Assembly: GCA_050954785.1 (NCBI GenBank)
Contig: JBPBQO010000093.1
Location: 79,962 to 143,961 of the forward strand
DNA: 64,000 nt
Reading direction: 5' to 3'
Source of the DNA: Lichenicola sp050954785
GTDB taxonomy: Bacteria > Pseudomonadota > Alphaproteobacteria > Acetobacterales > Acetobacteraceae
The first letter of the stretch is position 1. The number at the start of each line of letters is the position of its first letter. A program made the translations under genes and the position numbers. Below, piece by piece: positions 1 to 9,380 of this stretch. The notes beneath the pieces are model-generated. The model was given only the letters and a program-made list of their open reading frames with translations. It searched no databases and was not told where the DNA came from.

Positions 1-170
1 TTCGCCGGCGCATGCACCACCAGCGGCGGCGGCATGTCGCGCACGGCTGCGGCCCCCTCCGCCCGGGTCAGGGTCAGGAGCTCGCCATCCGGAGTCAGCA
101 GGGAAACCCGCCCGTAGCCGGCGACGAGTGCCGGAATGGTGGCAGGTGAATCGGCATCATGCATCGGCAT
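1..170 (-). CDS. 5' end of a minus-strand gene, possibly a DinG-type helicase (partial)
   Basis: An open minus-strand frame runs from an ATG at 170 (alternatives at 164 and 160) off the left edge. The visible peptide starts MPMHDADSPATIPALVAG and continues with GYGRVSLLTPDGELL and PPPLVVHAP. From memory, N-termini of alphaproteobacterial DinG-like ATP-dependent helicases have this flavour (PALVAG, then PPLLVHAPAT), but no helicase motif lies inside the window, so the assignment is tentative. It is divergent from lysK; the roughly 125 bp between them must hold both promoters. Confidence 0.45.
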   Translation of the reverse strand, partial: MPMHDADSPATIPALVAGYGRVSLLTPDGELLTLTRAEGAAAVRDMPPPLVVHAPA

Positions 171-294
171 CAATATAGTGCGCGCAAGAACTATCGGCGC
201 GGGTGATTCCGCATTTTGCGATTTTGGCCTAGCGTGCGCCGCCATGTGCCCTGCCCGAACATCCTCCGACCCCGCCGCTCCGGTTTTCCCGAAC

Positions 295-1908
295 ATGCCC
301 AAAGCCTGGCCGTTCGAGGAGGCTGCCAGGCTCGCCGCGCACATGGACCGCAAAGGTGCTGCGCCCGACGTGCCGGCCTTGCTGGAAACCGGCTACGGCC
401 CGTCCGGCCTGCCGCATATCGGCACCTTCGGCGAGGTCGCCCGCACCAGCTGGGTGCGCCAGGCCTACACCGCGCTCACGGGACGCCCGACCCGTCTGCT
501 TGCCTTCAGCGACGACATGGACGGCCTGCGCAAGGTCCCGGACAACGTCCCCAACCGCGAGATGCTGGCCGGCTTCATCGGCCGGCCGCTGACCCAGGTG
601 CCCGACCCGTTCGGCACCCATGACAGTTTCGGCGCACACAACAACGCGCGCCTGCGTGCCTTCCTCGACGGATTCGGCTTCGAGTACGAATTCGCCTCCT
701 CGACCGACTATTACCGTTCCGGCCGTTTCGACGCGGCGCTGCTGCAGGTGCTCGCCAGGCACGACGAGATCGTCGCCGTCATTGCCCCCACACTCGGGCC
801 CGATCGCCGCGCCACCTATTCGCCGATCCTGCCGATCCATCCGAAAACCGGCATCGTGATGCAGGTCCGGATCGACGCGTTCGACATCGATGCCGGCACC
901 GTGCGCTGGACCGACGAGGCCGGCGGGACCTTCGAGACCCCGGTCACCGGCGGTCATGCCAAGCTGCAATGGAAGGCCGACTGGGCCATGCGCTGGGCCG
1001 CACTCGGCGTCGACTACGAGATGTCCGGCAAGGACCTGATCGACAGCGTGAAGCTCTCGACCCGGATCTGCCGGGTGCTGGGCGCCGAGCCGCCGGTCAG
1101 CCTCACCTACGAGCTGTTCCTGGACGAGCACGCGCAGAAGATTAGCAAGTCCAAGGGCAACGGCATCTCGGTCGAGGAGTGGCTGCGCTACGCCCCGGCC
1201 GAAAGCCTCGCGCAATACATGTTCAACCAGCCGACCCGCGCCAAGCGGCTGTTCTTCGACGTGATCCCCCGCGCCGCCGACGAATACCTGGCCAATCGCG
1301 CCAAGGCGCAGGAGCAGGAGGGCACGATCCTCCAGGCCAATCCCGCCTGGTTCATCGATCGTCCAGCCACACGGGAAACCCGCGCCCCCGCCGCCAGCCC
1401 GGTCTCGTTCGGCATGCTGCTGAACCTGGCCTCGGTCGCCAACGCCGAGAGCGCCGACGTGCTGTGGGCGTTCCTGGCCCGCTACCAGAGCGGTGCCACG
1501 CCCGAGAGCGACCCGATGCTGGCCCGCCTGGTCGAGCATGCGGTGTCGTACTACCAGGACTTCGTTCGCCCCGCCAAAACCTACCGCGCCCCGGACGAGC
1601 GCGAGCGCGCCGCCCTGGCCGATCTCGCCGAAACCCTGCGCGGCGTCGATTCCGCCGGGCGCCTGGCGCCCATGGACGCAGGGGACGGCATGGCCCCCGA
1701 CGCCCTCCAGAACCTGGTGTTCGAAGTCGGCAAGCGGCACCGGTTCCCCGAGCTGCGCGCCTGGTTCGGCTGCCTGTACGAGGTGCTGCTCGGCCAGAAG
1801 GAGGGGCCGCGCTTCGGCATCTTCATCGCCCTGTACGGCGTATCCGAAACGATCGCCCTGATCGAGGCGGCTTTAAGCCGCCCGGAACCGGCCTCGACGG
1901 AACTCTAG
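295..1908 (+). CDS. lysK: Class I lysyl-tRNA synthetase
   Basis: Charges tRNA-Lys with lysine in the cytoplasm. The 537-aa protein from the ATG at 295 fits the class I LysRS family (roughly 500-550 aa). It carries the HIGH-type signature as PHIGTFGE (HIGT about residues 41-44) and the KMSKS-type loop as KISKSKGNG (about residues 282-290), which define class I rather than class II LysRS. The frame is open upstream to 136, and an in-frame ATG at 244 is possible, but conserved sequence (PKAWPFEEA) starts at 295. The mprF-like gene begins about 20 bp downstream on the same strand, so they are probably co-transcribed. This is notable because MprF enzymes use Lys-tRNA as a substrate. Confidence 0.93.
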   Translation: MPKAWPFEEAARLAAHMDRKGAAPDVPALLETGYGPSGLPHIGTFGEVARTSWVRQAYTALTGRPTRLLAFSDDMDGLRKVPDNVPNREMLAGFIGRPLTQVPDPFGTHDSFGAHNNARLRAFLDGFGFEYEFASSTDYYRSGRFDAALLQVLARHDEIVAVIAPTLGPDRRATYSPILPIHPKTGIVMQVRIDAFDIDAGTVRWTDEAGGTFETPVTGGHAKLQWKADWAMRWAALGVDYEMSGKDLIDSVKLSTRICRVLGAEPPVSLTYELFLDEHAQKISKSKGNGISVEEWLRYAPAESLAQYMFNQPTRAKRLFFDVIPRAADEYLANRAKAQEQEGTILQANPAWFIDRPATRETRAPAASPVSFGMLLNLASVANAESADVLWAFLARYQSGATPESDPMLARLVEHAVSYYQDFVRPAKTYRAPDERERAALADLAETLRGVDSAGRLAPMDAGDGMAPDALQNLVFEVGKRHRFPELRAWFGCLYEVLLGQKEGPRFGIFIALYGVSETIALIEAALSRPEPASTEL

Positions 1909-1931
1909 GCGCTCGATCGGGATCCGACGTG

Positions 1932-4025
1932 ATGATGTCGTCTCGCCCAACCGGTTGCCTCGATGAGGATCCCGGCCGACCCCCTTCTGCCTGGCGGCGC
2001 GTGCTGCGCCGGCTGCCGCCGCTGATCGGGCTGCTGCTGTTCGTCGCCGCGATCTACGCGGTCCAGAAGGAGGTCAGGAATCTCAGCCTGGCCCAGATCC
2101 GGGAAAGCCTGCTCGGCATTCCCCGCGCCAGCCTGTTCGCCTCGGCCGGCTTTACCGTGCTGTCCTATTTCATACTCTCGTTCTACGACCGGCTCGCCAC
2201 GATCCATGTCGGCTACCGGCTGAGCTTCGGCCGCACCGCGTTCGCGGCGTTCTGTTCGTACGTGCTGTCCCACAATCTGGGTTTCGCCGCGATCTCCGGC
2301 GCTGCCGTGCGCTTCCGGCTGTATGGCAACTGGGGCCTGCGCCCGGCCGCGATCACCCAGATCATCGCCTTCTGTTCGCTCACCTACATTCTCGGCGCCT
2401 GTGCGCTGATCGGCGGCGTACTGCTGCTGGAGCCCGGCTCGCTGCCGATGCTCTCGGCCAAGATTCCCCCCTTGTTGCTGACGCTGATCGGCATCGGCGC
2501 TTGGTCGGTGGTCGCGCTCTATGTCGGTCTGTCGGCCCGGCTGAAAACCGTCACCCTGTGGCGCTGGACCATCTCTCTGCCCGGCCTGCGCATGTCGATC
2601 GGCCAGGTCGCAGTAGCCGCCCTCGACGTCGCCGCAACCGCCGCCATTGCTTACACGCTGCTGCCCGAAGGAATCGGGCTGAGCTATCCGGCGTTCCTCG
2701 CCATCTACATCGCATCCTACAGCGCCGGCCTGATCGCAGGCGTACCGGGCGGGCTCGGCGTGTTCGACGGAGCCATGGTGATCGGCCTGTCGCCGTTCCT
2801 GCCGGCACCAGCGGCCCTCGGCATCATCCTGGTGTTCCGGCTGTTCTACTACATCATCCCGCTCTTCATCGCCGGCCTGCTGTTCGCCGGCCATGAACTG
2901 CTGCTGCGCAGCGACACCCTGCTTGCCGGCAGGCTGGGCGCCGGTCAGCCGGTCCGGGTGCGGCCATCCGGCGTCGTCCGGGAAAGCGAGGCCGATTTCG
3001 CCGTCATCGTCGCGGCCGCCGCGGTTTCGCTATGCGGCGCGATGCTGCTGGCACTCGGCGCGATCGAGACCGTGCCGGACCTGTCCTTCGCACTGCCGGC
3101 ACCGGCCGGGCTCTTCGCCCCCGATAACGGGCTCGTCCGCTTCATCGAGGCCGCCGGCGACTTCATCCCCTCCCTGATCGGCGCGGTGCTGATGGGTCTC
3201 GCGATCGGCCTGTCCCGACGGGTGACGCTTGCCTGGGGCACCACGCTGATCCTGCTCTGCATCGCGGCCGCCATCACCGCCCTGCGCGGATTGCCGCTCG
3301 CCGTGCCCGGCGTGTTGATTCTCGCGGCGCTGGTGATCGCGCCGTTCCGCAGTTCATACTACCGCCATGCGCGCCTGCTCAGCGAGCCACTGGCCCCGGC
3401 GACGGTGCTGCCGTTGCTGCTGCTGCTCGGCTGCGTGCTGATGCTGGTGCAGCTCGAACCGGACATCCACAGCTTTGCCGACAATAGCTGGCTGGAACTC
3501 GTCGCCGGCCAGAACATGAGCGGCCGGACGCGCCTCTCGGTCGGCTTGTCGGTGCTGATCGGGTTGCTGGCGATCGCCCGGCTGATCCTGCCCGGACGGA
3601 TCAGCCCGGCCCCATGGAATGCCGATGCCGAGGCGCGTTACCGGGCGCTGGCGCCGGGAACGAACCTTCCCGTCACCGCGCCGGACGGACTGATACTGGG
3701 AGAAACCGGCCGGGCGCTGATCCCGTTCCGCCGTCTCGGCCGCATCGTTGCCGGATTGGGCGATCCCGCCGGTGCCGCGTCGGATCAGGTCTCGACGATC
3801 TGGCGCCTGCGCGATCTCGCCGTTCAGGAAGGTCGTGAACCGGTGTTCTGGCGGGTCGGCCCGGATTTGCTGGCCGTCTATGCCGATCTCGGGCTAGAAG
3901 CCTGGCCGATCGACACCGGGCCCACCGATGCCGAAGACGAGCGGCGGTATCTCTGCTGCCCTGCCGAACGAGGCGCCGTGCTGCTCGCGCTGCTGGACCT
4001 GGAGTTCGCTACCCCGGTCAGCTAG
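1932..4025 (+). CDS. mprF: MprF-like lysyl-phosphatidylglycerol flippase with truncated synthase domain
   Basis: A 697-aa multi-pass inner-membrane protein. The N-terminal half is the MprF/UPF0104 flippase region: many TM helices, motifs such as SHNLGFAAISGAAVRFRLY and AGVPGGLGVFDGAM. A second membrane block follows (residues about 350-560). The C-terminus begins like the DUF2156 synthase domain (VAGLGDPAGAASD, WRLRDLAVQEGREPVFWRV, YADLGLEAW) but ends about 130 residues in, whereas full MprF is about 840-880 aa. The second half of the synthase fold, with its Lys-tRNA site, is therefore missing. The stop overlaps the convergent exporter gene by 8 bp, which suggests an old deletion. Start: ATG 1932 (GTG 1929 also possible), directly behind lysK. 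It may only translocate lipid, or transfer may be lost. Confidence 0.8.
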   Translation: MMSSRPTGCLDEDPGRPPSAWRRVLRRLPPLIGLLLFVAAIYAVQKEVRNLSLAQIRESLLGIPRASLFASAGFTVLSYFILSFYDRLATIHVGYRLSFGRTAFAAFCSYVLSHNLGFAAISGAAVRFRLYGNWGLRPAAITQIIAFCSLTYILGACALIGGVLLLEPGSLPMLSAKIPPLLLTLIGIGAWSVVALYVGLSARLKTVTLWRWTISLPGLRMSIGQVAVAALDVAATAAIAYTLLPEGIGLSYPAFLAIYIASYSAGLIAGVPGGLGVFDGAMVIGLSPFLPAPAALGIILVFRLFYYIIPLFIAGLLFAGHELLLRSDTLLAGRLGAGQPVRVRPSGVVRESEADFAVIVAAAAVSLCGAMLLALGAIETVPDLSFALPAPAGLFAPDNGLVRFIEAAGDFIPSLIGAVLMGLAIGLSRRVTLAWGTTLILLCIAAAITALRGLPLAVPGVLILAALVIAPFRSSYYRHARLLSEPLAPATVLPLLLLLGCVLMLVQLEPDIHSFADNSWLELVAGQNMSGRTRLSVGLSVLIGLLAIARLILPGRISPAPWNADAEARYRALAPGTNLPVTAPDGLILGETGRALIPFRRLGRIVAGLGDPAGAASDQVSTIWRLRDLAVQEGREPVFWRVGPDLLAVYADLGLEAWPIDTGPTDAEDERRYLCCPAERGAVLLALLDLEFATPVS

Positions 4026-4983
4026 CCGCGCCGGCCGCCGTCACCGGCGCGAGCACCGGCGTCACGCGTCTGGTGCACGCAATCAGCGCCACGCCGCCGA
4101 GGATCAGCGTCAGCCCCATCGCGTGGTACGGATGCAGCGCCTCGCCGAGCAGCAAAGCGCCAAGCAGCACCGCATAGACCGGCACGAGATACATCGAGGA
4201 CGCAGCCGTGGCCGCACCGAAATGCCGAACCAGGGCCTGGTAGCCGCCATAGGCGCCGATCGACGGCACCACGCACAGGAACAGGACCGCGCTCACGCTG
4301 CGCGGCGTCAGGATCATCCCGAACCGCGGCTCGCCGGCATGCCGCGCCAGCTCGACCAGCGACGCGGGGAGCAGCATCAGCGCCGCCCCGGCCGCCAGTG
4401 CGGCAAGGCCGATCAGCGGCGGCAGCTTCACCGGCCGGCGCTTGCTGAGCAGGGTGTAGGCCACCCAGCCAAGAACCGCGGCCAGTGCGAAGGCGTCGCC
4501 GCCGTTGCAGGACAGCGATGCCAGGGCGAAGGGATGTCCATGCGTCACGACGGTGACCATGCCGCATGCAGCAAGCAGGATGCCCACCAGTGCCGGTATA
4601 CGAAGCGGCGTGCGGAACAGGATGCGCTCGACGACCAGCACCAGTGCAGGTGCCGCCGACAACAGCAGGGCGATGTTGCCCGCCGTGGTCCGGGCCGCCG
4701 CCGCATAGAGCGGTGCCACCGAAAGCACCGCGCCGGTCAGCACCAGCATCGCGAAGTCCGGCGACACGATGCGGGGCAGGTGGGCCCGCAGCCCGCGCAC
4801 GAACGGCAGCAGAACCAGCGCCGCACCGGTCCAGCGCAGAAACGCCAGGGTGACCGGCGGGATGTCGCCGGCGATCGCGCGCGCGACCAGCATGTTCCCG
4901 ACGAACAACAACGGCGTGATGACGAACAGCAGCATCTCGGGCCTGAAACGGATGGCGCCTGCGATCGAACCGTTCCGCGCCAT
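4018..4983 (-). CDS. EamA/DMT-superfamily exporter
   Basis: A 321-aa inner-membrane protein with about ten hydrophobic helices arranged as two EamA repeats (residues about 15-145 and 165-300); motifs include LAFLRWTGAALVLLP and LVPVYAVLLGALLLGEAL. The family exports amino acids and other metabolites. A GGAGG-type ribosome-binding site sits just upstream of the ATG at 4983. It is divergent from an AsnC/Lrp regulator, the usual pairing for amino-acid exporters, so the substrate is probably an amino acid (inference). Its 3' end overlaps the mprF-like gene by 8 bp. Confidence 0.88.
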   Translation of the reverse strand: MARNGSIAGAIRFRPEMLLFVITPLLFVGNMLVARAIAGDIPPVTLAFLRWTGAALVLLPFVRGLRAHLPRIVSPDFAMLVLTGAVLSVAPLYAAAARTTAGNIALLLSAAPALVLVVERILFRTPLRIPALVGILLAACGMVTVVTHGHPFALASLSCNGGDAFALAAVLGWVAYTLLSKRRPVKLPPLIGLAALAAGAALMLLPASLVELARHAGEPRFGMILTPRSVSAVLFLCVVPSIGAYGGYQALVRHFGAATAASSMYLVPVYAVLLGALLLGEALHPYHAMGLTLILGGVALIACTRRVTPVLAPVTAAGAAS

Positions 4984-5125
4984 CGAAGCCTCCTGTGTTC
5001 CAGGAGAAGATACGTTGGTCGCTCCAGTGATTTGTCTCTGGATTTTTCACCGGTCCATCGCTAGGCAGAATATTCGACCCTCTGAAGCCAATTCGGCAGA
5101 AGAATCATCTCTCGCGGAGGCTGCC
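4984..5125. promoter_or_regulatory. Divergent EamA/asnC control region
   Basis: 142 bp between divergent genes. Two short inverted repeats are visible: CTCCTG/CAGGAG (4990-4995 and 5001-5006, overlapping the exporter's ribosome-binding site) and TCCAG/CTGGA with a 10-bp spacer at about 5025-5044. Either could be a half-site pair for the adjacent Lrp-type regulator, but neither is a recognised consensus. Confidence 0.4.
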
Positions 5126-5596
5126 ATGCCCGACTACGTGCTGGACGCCGCCGACCGGCGCATCCTTGCCGCCCTGCGTGCCGATGGCCGGCTCAGCAAT
5201 GCCCGGCTTGCCGAGATGGTGGGCCTGTCGCCGACACCGGTCTGGAACCGGGTGCGCCGGCTGGAGGAGCAGGGCGTCATCACCGGCTACACCGCCGAGA
5301 TCGACCAGAAGGCGCTCGGCCTGGCCGACACGGTGTTTATCGAGATCACCCTCGACCGCAACGACATGGCCCTGATGCGCGACTTCGGCGAGCGCCTGGC
5401 CCGCATGAAGGAGGTGCTGGAGGTGTTCCTGGTCAGCGGCGACTACGACTATCTCGCCCGCGTCGCGGTCAACGGCACTGCCGGCTACGAGGCTTTCCTG
5501 CGCGAACGCCTCTACACCCTGCACGGCGTCCGAAACTGCCGCTCGGTCTTCACCCTGCGCACCCTGAAACGCACCAGCTCGCCGGACCCTTCTTGA
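5126..5596 (+). CDS. Lrp/AsnC-family transcriptional regulator
   Basis: A 156-aa protein typical in length for the family. The N-terminal HTH reads LDAADRRILAALRADGR, then LAEMVGLSPTPVWNRVRRLE (about residues 5-48); the C-terminal RAM/ligand domain follows with VLEVFLVSGDYDYL and AYEAFLRERLYTL (about residues 70-145). The ATG at 5126 has a CGGAGG ribosome-binding site 5 bp upstream. It is divergent from the EamA exporter, which it probably controls in response to an amino-acid ligand; the ligand cannot be told from sequence. Confidence 0.92.
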   Translation: MPDYVLDAADRRILAALRADGRLSNARLAEMVGLSPTPVWNRVRRLEEQGVITGYTAEIDQKALGLADTVFIEITLDRNDMALMRDFGERLARMKEVLEVFLVSGDYDYLARVAVNGTAGYEAFLRERLYTLHGVRNCRSVFTLRTLKRTSSPDPS

Positions 5597-5648
5597 TGCA
5601 CATGTTCGAAAACCCCGGTTCCCCGACAGGGCGTTGGATAGCTCGGGC

Positions 5649-7582
5649 ATGAACAGATCGGTTTCCGTAACGCTTGCCTTTCTTGCCGCTCCATTCACTG
5701 CAACCTTTGCCCAAGCCGGCACCGGACCAACAAAGCTAGCGCACTTGACCGGAGCGGTCGTGCAAGGCGACCTGCCGTTTCGTGGCATGATTGCGCTCGC
5801 TGTCGACGCGACCGACACGGACCATCGTATCTTCACGATCCACGAAACGATTCCGGTCCAAACGTCTGGATCGGTCAAATTGCTCTATCCCGAGTGGGAG
5901 ACCGGCAGCCATGCCCCGACCGCCTCCGTTGTCGAACTCGCAGGCCTGGTAACCAGTATCGATGACCGGCGACAGCCATGGCACCGCGATCCGGTCGACG
6001 TTCACGCCTTCCGGCTTGATGTTCCGCCGGCCGCGAAGACGATCGACGTCGATTTTCAACTCCTTGCCCCGCATTCCGCCGCGCTGCTCCGCCCCGACAT
6101 GGTCGACGTGCAATGGCACCGGCTTCTGCTCTATCCGGCCGGCTGGCCTGCGAATGACATTTCGGTCGCCGCGCGGCTGACGCTTCCGCACGGGCTGCAC
6201 GCGTTCACAGCGTTGCCGACGGACCGTAGCGATGGCGACACGATCAGGTTCGCGCCCGTTTCGCTGGAGACCCTGGTCGATGCACCCGTCTATGCAGCAC
6301 GCTACTGGCGGCAACTCGATCTGGCACCGGACGCCACGGTGCCGGTGCGGCTCGATATCGTTGCCGATGCGGCTGCGGCACTGGCGGTACCGGTCCCCGA
6401 ACTCGCAAAGCTGCGCGCACTCGTGGTGCAGACCGCATGTTGCTTGGGCCGGGTCCCTATCGCCATTACGACGCGATCGTCTCGCTCAGCGACGTCCTGT
6501 CGCCAGGCGGCGGGATCAAGCATTCGGAGGAGAGCGAGAACAATCTGCCGCTCGCCTACTTCACCGATCTCAGCCATCAGCTCGGCAATCGTGACCTGAT
6601 CGCGCACGAGTACATCCACTCCTGGAACGGCCGCTATCGTCAGCCCCTGGATCTGCGGTCCCCGGATTTCAACCATCCCCTCCAGGGCAGTCTGCTCTGG
6701 GTCTATGAAGGACAAACGGAGTTCTGGGGGCGCGTTCTCGCCGCCCGTGCAGGCTTGCGGAACCGGCAGGAAACACTGGACAAGCTCGCGCTGGATGCCG
6801 CACTCGTGGAAAACCGGGCAGGCCGCTCCTGGAAGTCGCTCGACGACAGCACGAACGATGCGGTCTACATGGCCGGGCATTCCGTCGGTCGGCGCGACTG
6901 GCAGCGTCGCGAGGATTATTATCCCGAGGGCGTGCTCTTGTGGCTCGACGTGGACGCCCGGCTACGCGAGCAGAGTCACGGCAGGTTCAGCCTCGACGAT
7001 TTCGCCGGCCGGTTCTTCGCAACCGGCGGCGCCATGAACACTGTACGGACGTACGACTTCGACGATGTATGCACAGCCTTGAACGCTGTCGTGCCCGATA
7101 ACTGGGCTGGTTTCCTACGCCGGCATCTGGACAGCGTGCCCGATGTCGATGCGCTTGCAGGCCTCGCGCGTGCGGGCTGGCGGCTCGGTTACACCGACGA
7201 GCCGACCGAAACCTTCCGACAGGACGAGGCCGACGCAGGCGTCAGCAATCTCGACTATTCGATCGGTATGCAGGTCCGCCCAAGCGGCGTCATCCGTTCG
7301 ATCGCCTGGAATAGTCCCGCTTTCAAAGCCGGACTGGCGCCCGATGACCGGATCATCGAAGTGAATGCCCGTCCCTTTACGGCTGCCTTGCTCCAAGCCG
7401 CCATCAAGGTGTCGGGTTCCGTCCCTCTGACCCTGACCGTTGACGTCGATGGCTCACCCCGCAAGGCAGCGATCGCCTATCACGGTTCCTTGCGCTACCC
7501 GCACCTCGTTCGCATTCCCGGCAAACCGGATCGACTTGGCGACCTGCTTTCCAGCAGACCGTCGAAGACCTCGCCTCCATAG
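5649..7582 (+). pseudogene. M61-family (glycyl aminopeptidase) metallopeptidase, frameshifted
   Basis: Two frames together make one exported M61 peptidase. Frame 1 (ATG 5649) has a signal peptide (cleavage near AQA-GTG) and the N-terminal M61 beta domain, including LYPEWETGSHAP. Frame 2 is readable from about 6437 to 7582 and has the zinc motif AHEYIHSWNG (HExxH followed by xWN), then a C-terminal PDZ-like part (GLAPDDRIIEVNARPF). The shift lies at about 6437-6455, where VQTACCLG in frame 1 should continue as GPGPYRHYD in frame 2. The total of 1934 nt is one short of a codon multiple, consistent with loss of one base. Either a real inactivating mutation or a sequencing error. Confidence 0.85.
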
Positions 7583-7838
7583 GGAAATACTGGATCATGT
7601 GGCGTCGACCGGAAGCGGCGCCGCAAGCTTTGCGGTGCGAAGCCGCATGAGAATTGTGCTGACCAGCAGCCAGTTAAGCAGCAAACTGCATCGACATTGA
7701 GTCGGAGCCAGATTTCGGTGCGGTTTGACAATTGAAGTCTGACAACGCAACATTTCAGGTGCCACGTGCCTCGCTTCGACCGGATTACGGCGCCTGCGCA
7801 ATCACAGACGCCACGCCGTAATCGGATGGAGGCTTCAC

Positions 7839-8849
7839 ATGCATTACGGATTTGCCGTTATGTCGCCGCCCCCAACCCCGGAAGGGACGAGCGCGGAACC
7901 TATCCCCTCCCTATCGCAACCGATGCGGCGCCCCGGCAGTCGTCGAACTTTACTGATGCTGTCACTTGCCGCTTCTCTGGCATGGGTCTCGCTGCCCACC
8001 GCTTCGGCCGAGACCGACAGCAACGAGACGATCATCGTGCATGGGATTACGCCGAAAGCCATCCGCGGCGAGGTCGACAAGATGGTCGCAGCCCCTTGGT
8101 ATCAGCAGCTCGCGCGGTGGGGTAATACGTTCTGTCCAACCGTGGAAGGCTTACCGGAGCCTTACCGTGAGGTCGTCGTGGATCATCTCCAAAAAGCCGC
8201 CCGCGCAATGATCCCGGATCTCTCCACGTCCTGTGCCCAGAGCAATGTCTTTGTGTTGTTCACTGACGATGGCACCGAGGCGTTCAATCGGATCCTCGCG
8301 CAGGCCCCTCTGCTTGGCAAAACGGTCGATCCCCTGTCGGCGGGCGACTCCAGCTCCTCGCCAAGCAAGGGCGAGATCGCCGAGCTGCGGCAGGACCGTC
8401 CGGTGCGCTGGTTCCGCAAAACCGTCAACGAAACCGCCCCGGGGGTAATTTTGCGCCTGTGGGCATGGGCCCCCCACAGACCTGCCTTCGACAGAACTAT
8501 GGTTAGCCCCATGGACAAGGATACCCAGGCGCGGGTGAACTCGCTGACCGTCATCGTCGATGCCAAGCGTGCCTCGGGTGCGAAGCTTGGCCAGCTGTCC
8601 GACTACATCGCGTTCGTCGCGTTGGGCGATCCGGAACTTGGCGTTAGTTTCAGTCCGATTTCAATCATGAGCCTTTACAACAACGACACGTTCAATGCGG
8701 CTGCTCCGAGCAGTATGACGCGCTTCGATGGATGGCTACTGCATGCCCTTTTCGAAGCTAACCCGGCCCGTGATGCCCATGTCGAGCAGGCTGAGATCTC
8801 GGCGCTCGTTCATGAGCGCTTGGCCAACCAGAACACCGCGTCCCCGTAG
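7839..8849 (+). CDS. Secreted protein of unknown function
   Basis: A 336-aa protein. The ATG at 7839 has a GGAGG site 6 bp upstream. An in-frame ATG at 7923 would give a cleaner signal peptide: MRRPGSRRTLLML, hydrophobic core, cleavage near ASA-ETD. The mature part opens with ETIIVHGITPKAIRGEV and contains WYQQLARWGNTFCPTVEGL and CAQSNVFVLFTDDG. This pattern (a CP..GL segment, then C..NvfVlFt) recurs in uncharacterised exported alphaproteobacterial proteins as I remember them; no enzymatic motif is visible. Two conserved-looking cysteines could form a disulfide in the periplasm. Confidence 0.75.
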   Translation: MHYGFAVMSPPPTPEGTSAEPIPSLSQPMRRPGSRRTLLMLSLAASLAWVSLPTASAETDSNETIIVHGITPKAIRGEVDKMVAAPWYQQLARWGNTFCPTVEGLPEPYREVVVDHLQKAARAMIPDLSTSCAQSNVFVLFTDDGTEAFNRILAQAPLLGKTVDPLSAGDSSSSPSKGEIAELRQDRPVRWFRKTVNETAPGVILRLWAWAPHRPAFDRTMVSPMDKDTQARVNSLTVIVDAKRASGAKLGQLSDYIAFVALGDPELGVSFSPISIMSLYNNDTFNAAAPSSMTRFDGWLLHALFEANPARDAHVEQAEISALVHERLANQNTASP

Positions 8850-9380
8850 CGCCTTCAGCCTGCAGCACGTGATCAGCTGCACCAAAACCGCGTCAGGGCC
8901 AATTTCGGGTCTGACGCAGGTCCGCTGACGTTTCAGCATCATGCGGCGCCCATGAGCCTCGGCAAATCCGAGGGTTGGCGGATGTAGTGGCTTTAAAAAC
9001 GAACCGATGCCGCACCACACAAAGGGCAGAGCGCCATACAAGCTTTGCTGCAGGCAGTAACAACCAATGCGTCTTCGCTGCCGTCGACGCTGTTTACCGC
9101 CAGCCCCGACGGATCAGCGATGCAAAACCAAACCGCGCCGCCATGGGATGCTCCTCTCATGAACATCACGCTAGGGCGCCACAGAACAGCAGCGAAATGC
9201 GTCAGAGCCAATGTTCGACGCTTATCTACACGCTCGCCGTATTTACCTGAGTCCTGCGCTCACAATTTGTATCAGAGCGTATTAATTCGATACAAAACCG
9301 ATTTTTTTGGACTTAGAATAGCCGTGAGAGACGAACATCCGCTGCAACGCGCGGGTGTCACGACATAACAGGAGGACTTC
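8850..9380. promoter_or_regulatory. 531-bp intergenic with an 8-bp inverted repeat before the secreted-protein gene
   Basis: No convincing gene is seen. Near its right end is a perfect inverted repeat TTTGTATC/GATACAAA (9266-9273 and 9289-9296, 15-bp spacer) in a locally AT-rich stretch, followed by a run of seven T (9302-9308). Its position about 85-115 bp before the start of the next gene suggests an operator over the promoter; the T run could instead make it a weak terminator for upstream transcription. Confidence 0.45.

Noticed and set aside
229..1740. A 503-codon minus-strand frame opposite lysK
   Set aside because: His/Gly/Val-rich shadow of a clear LysRS gene.
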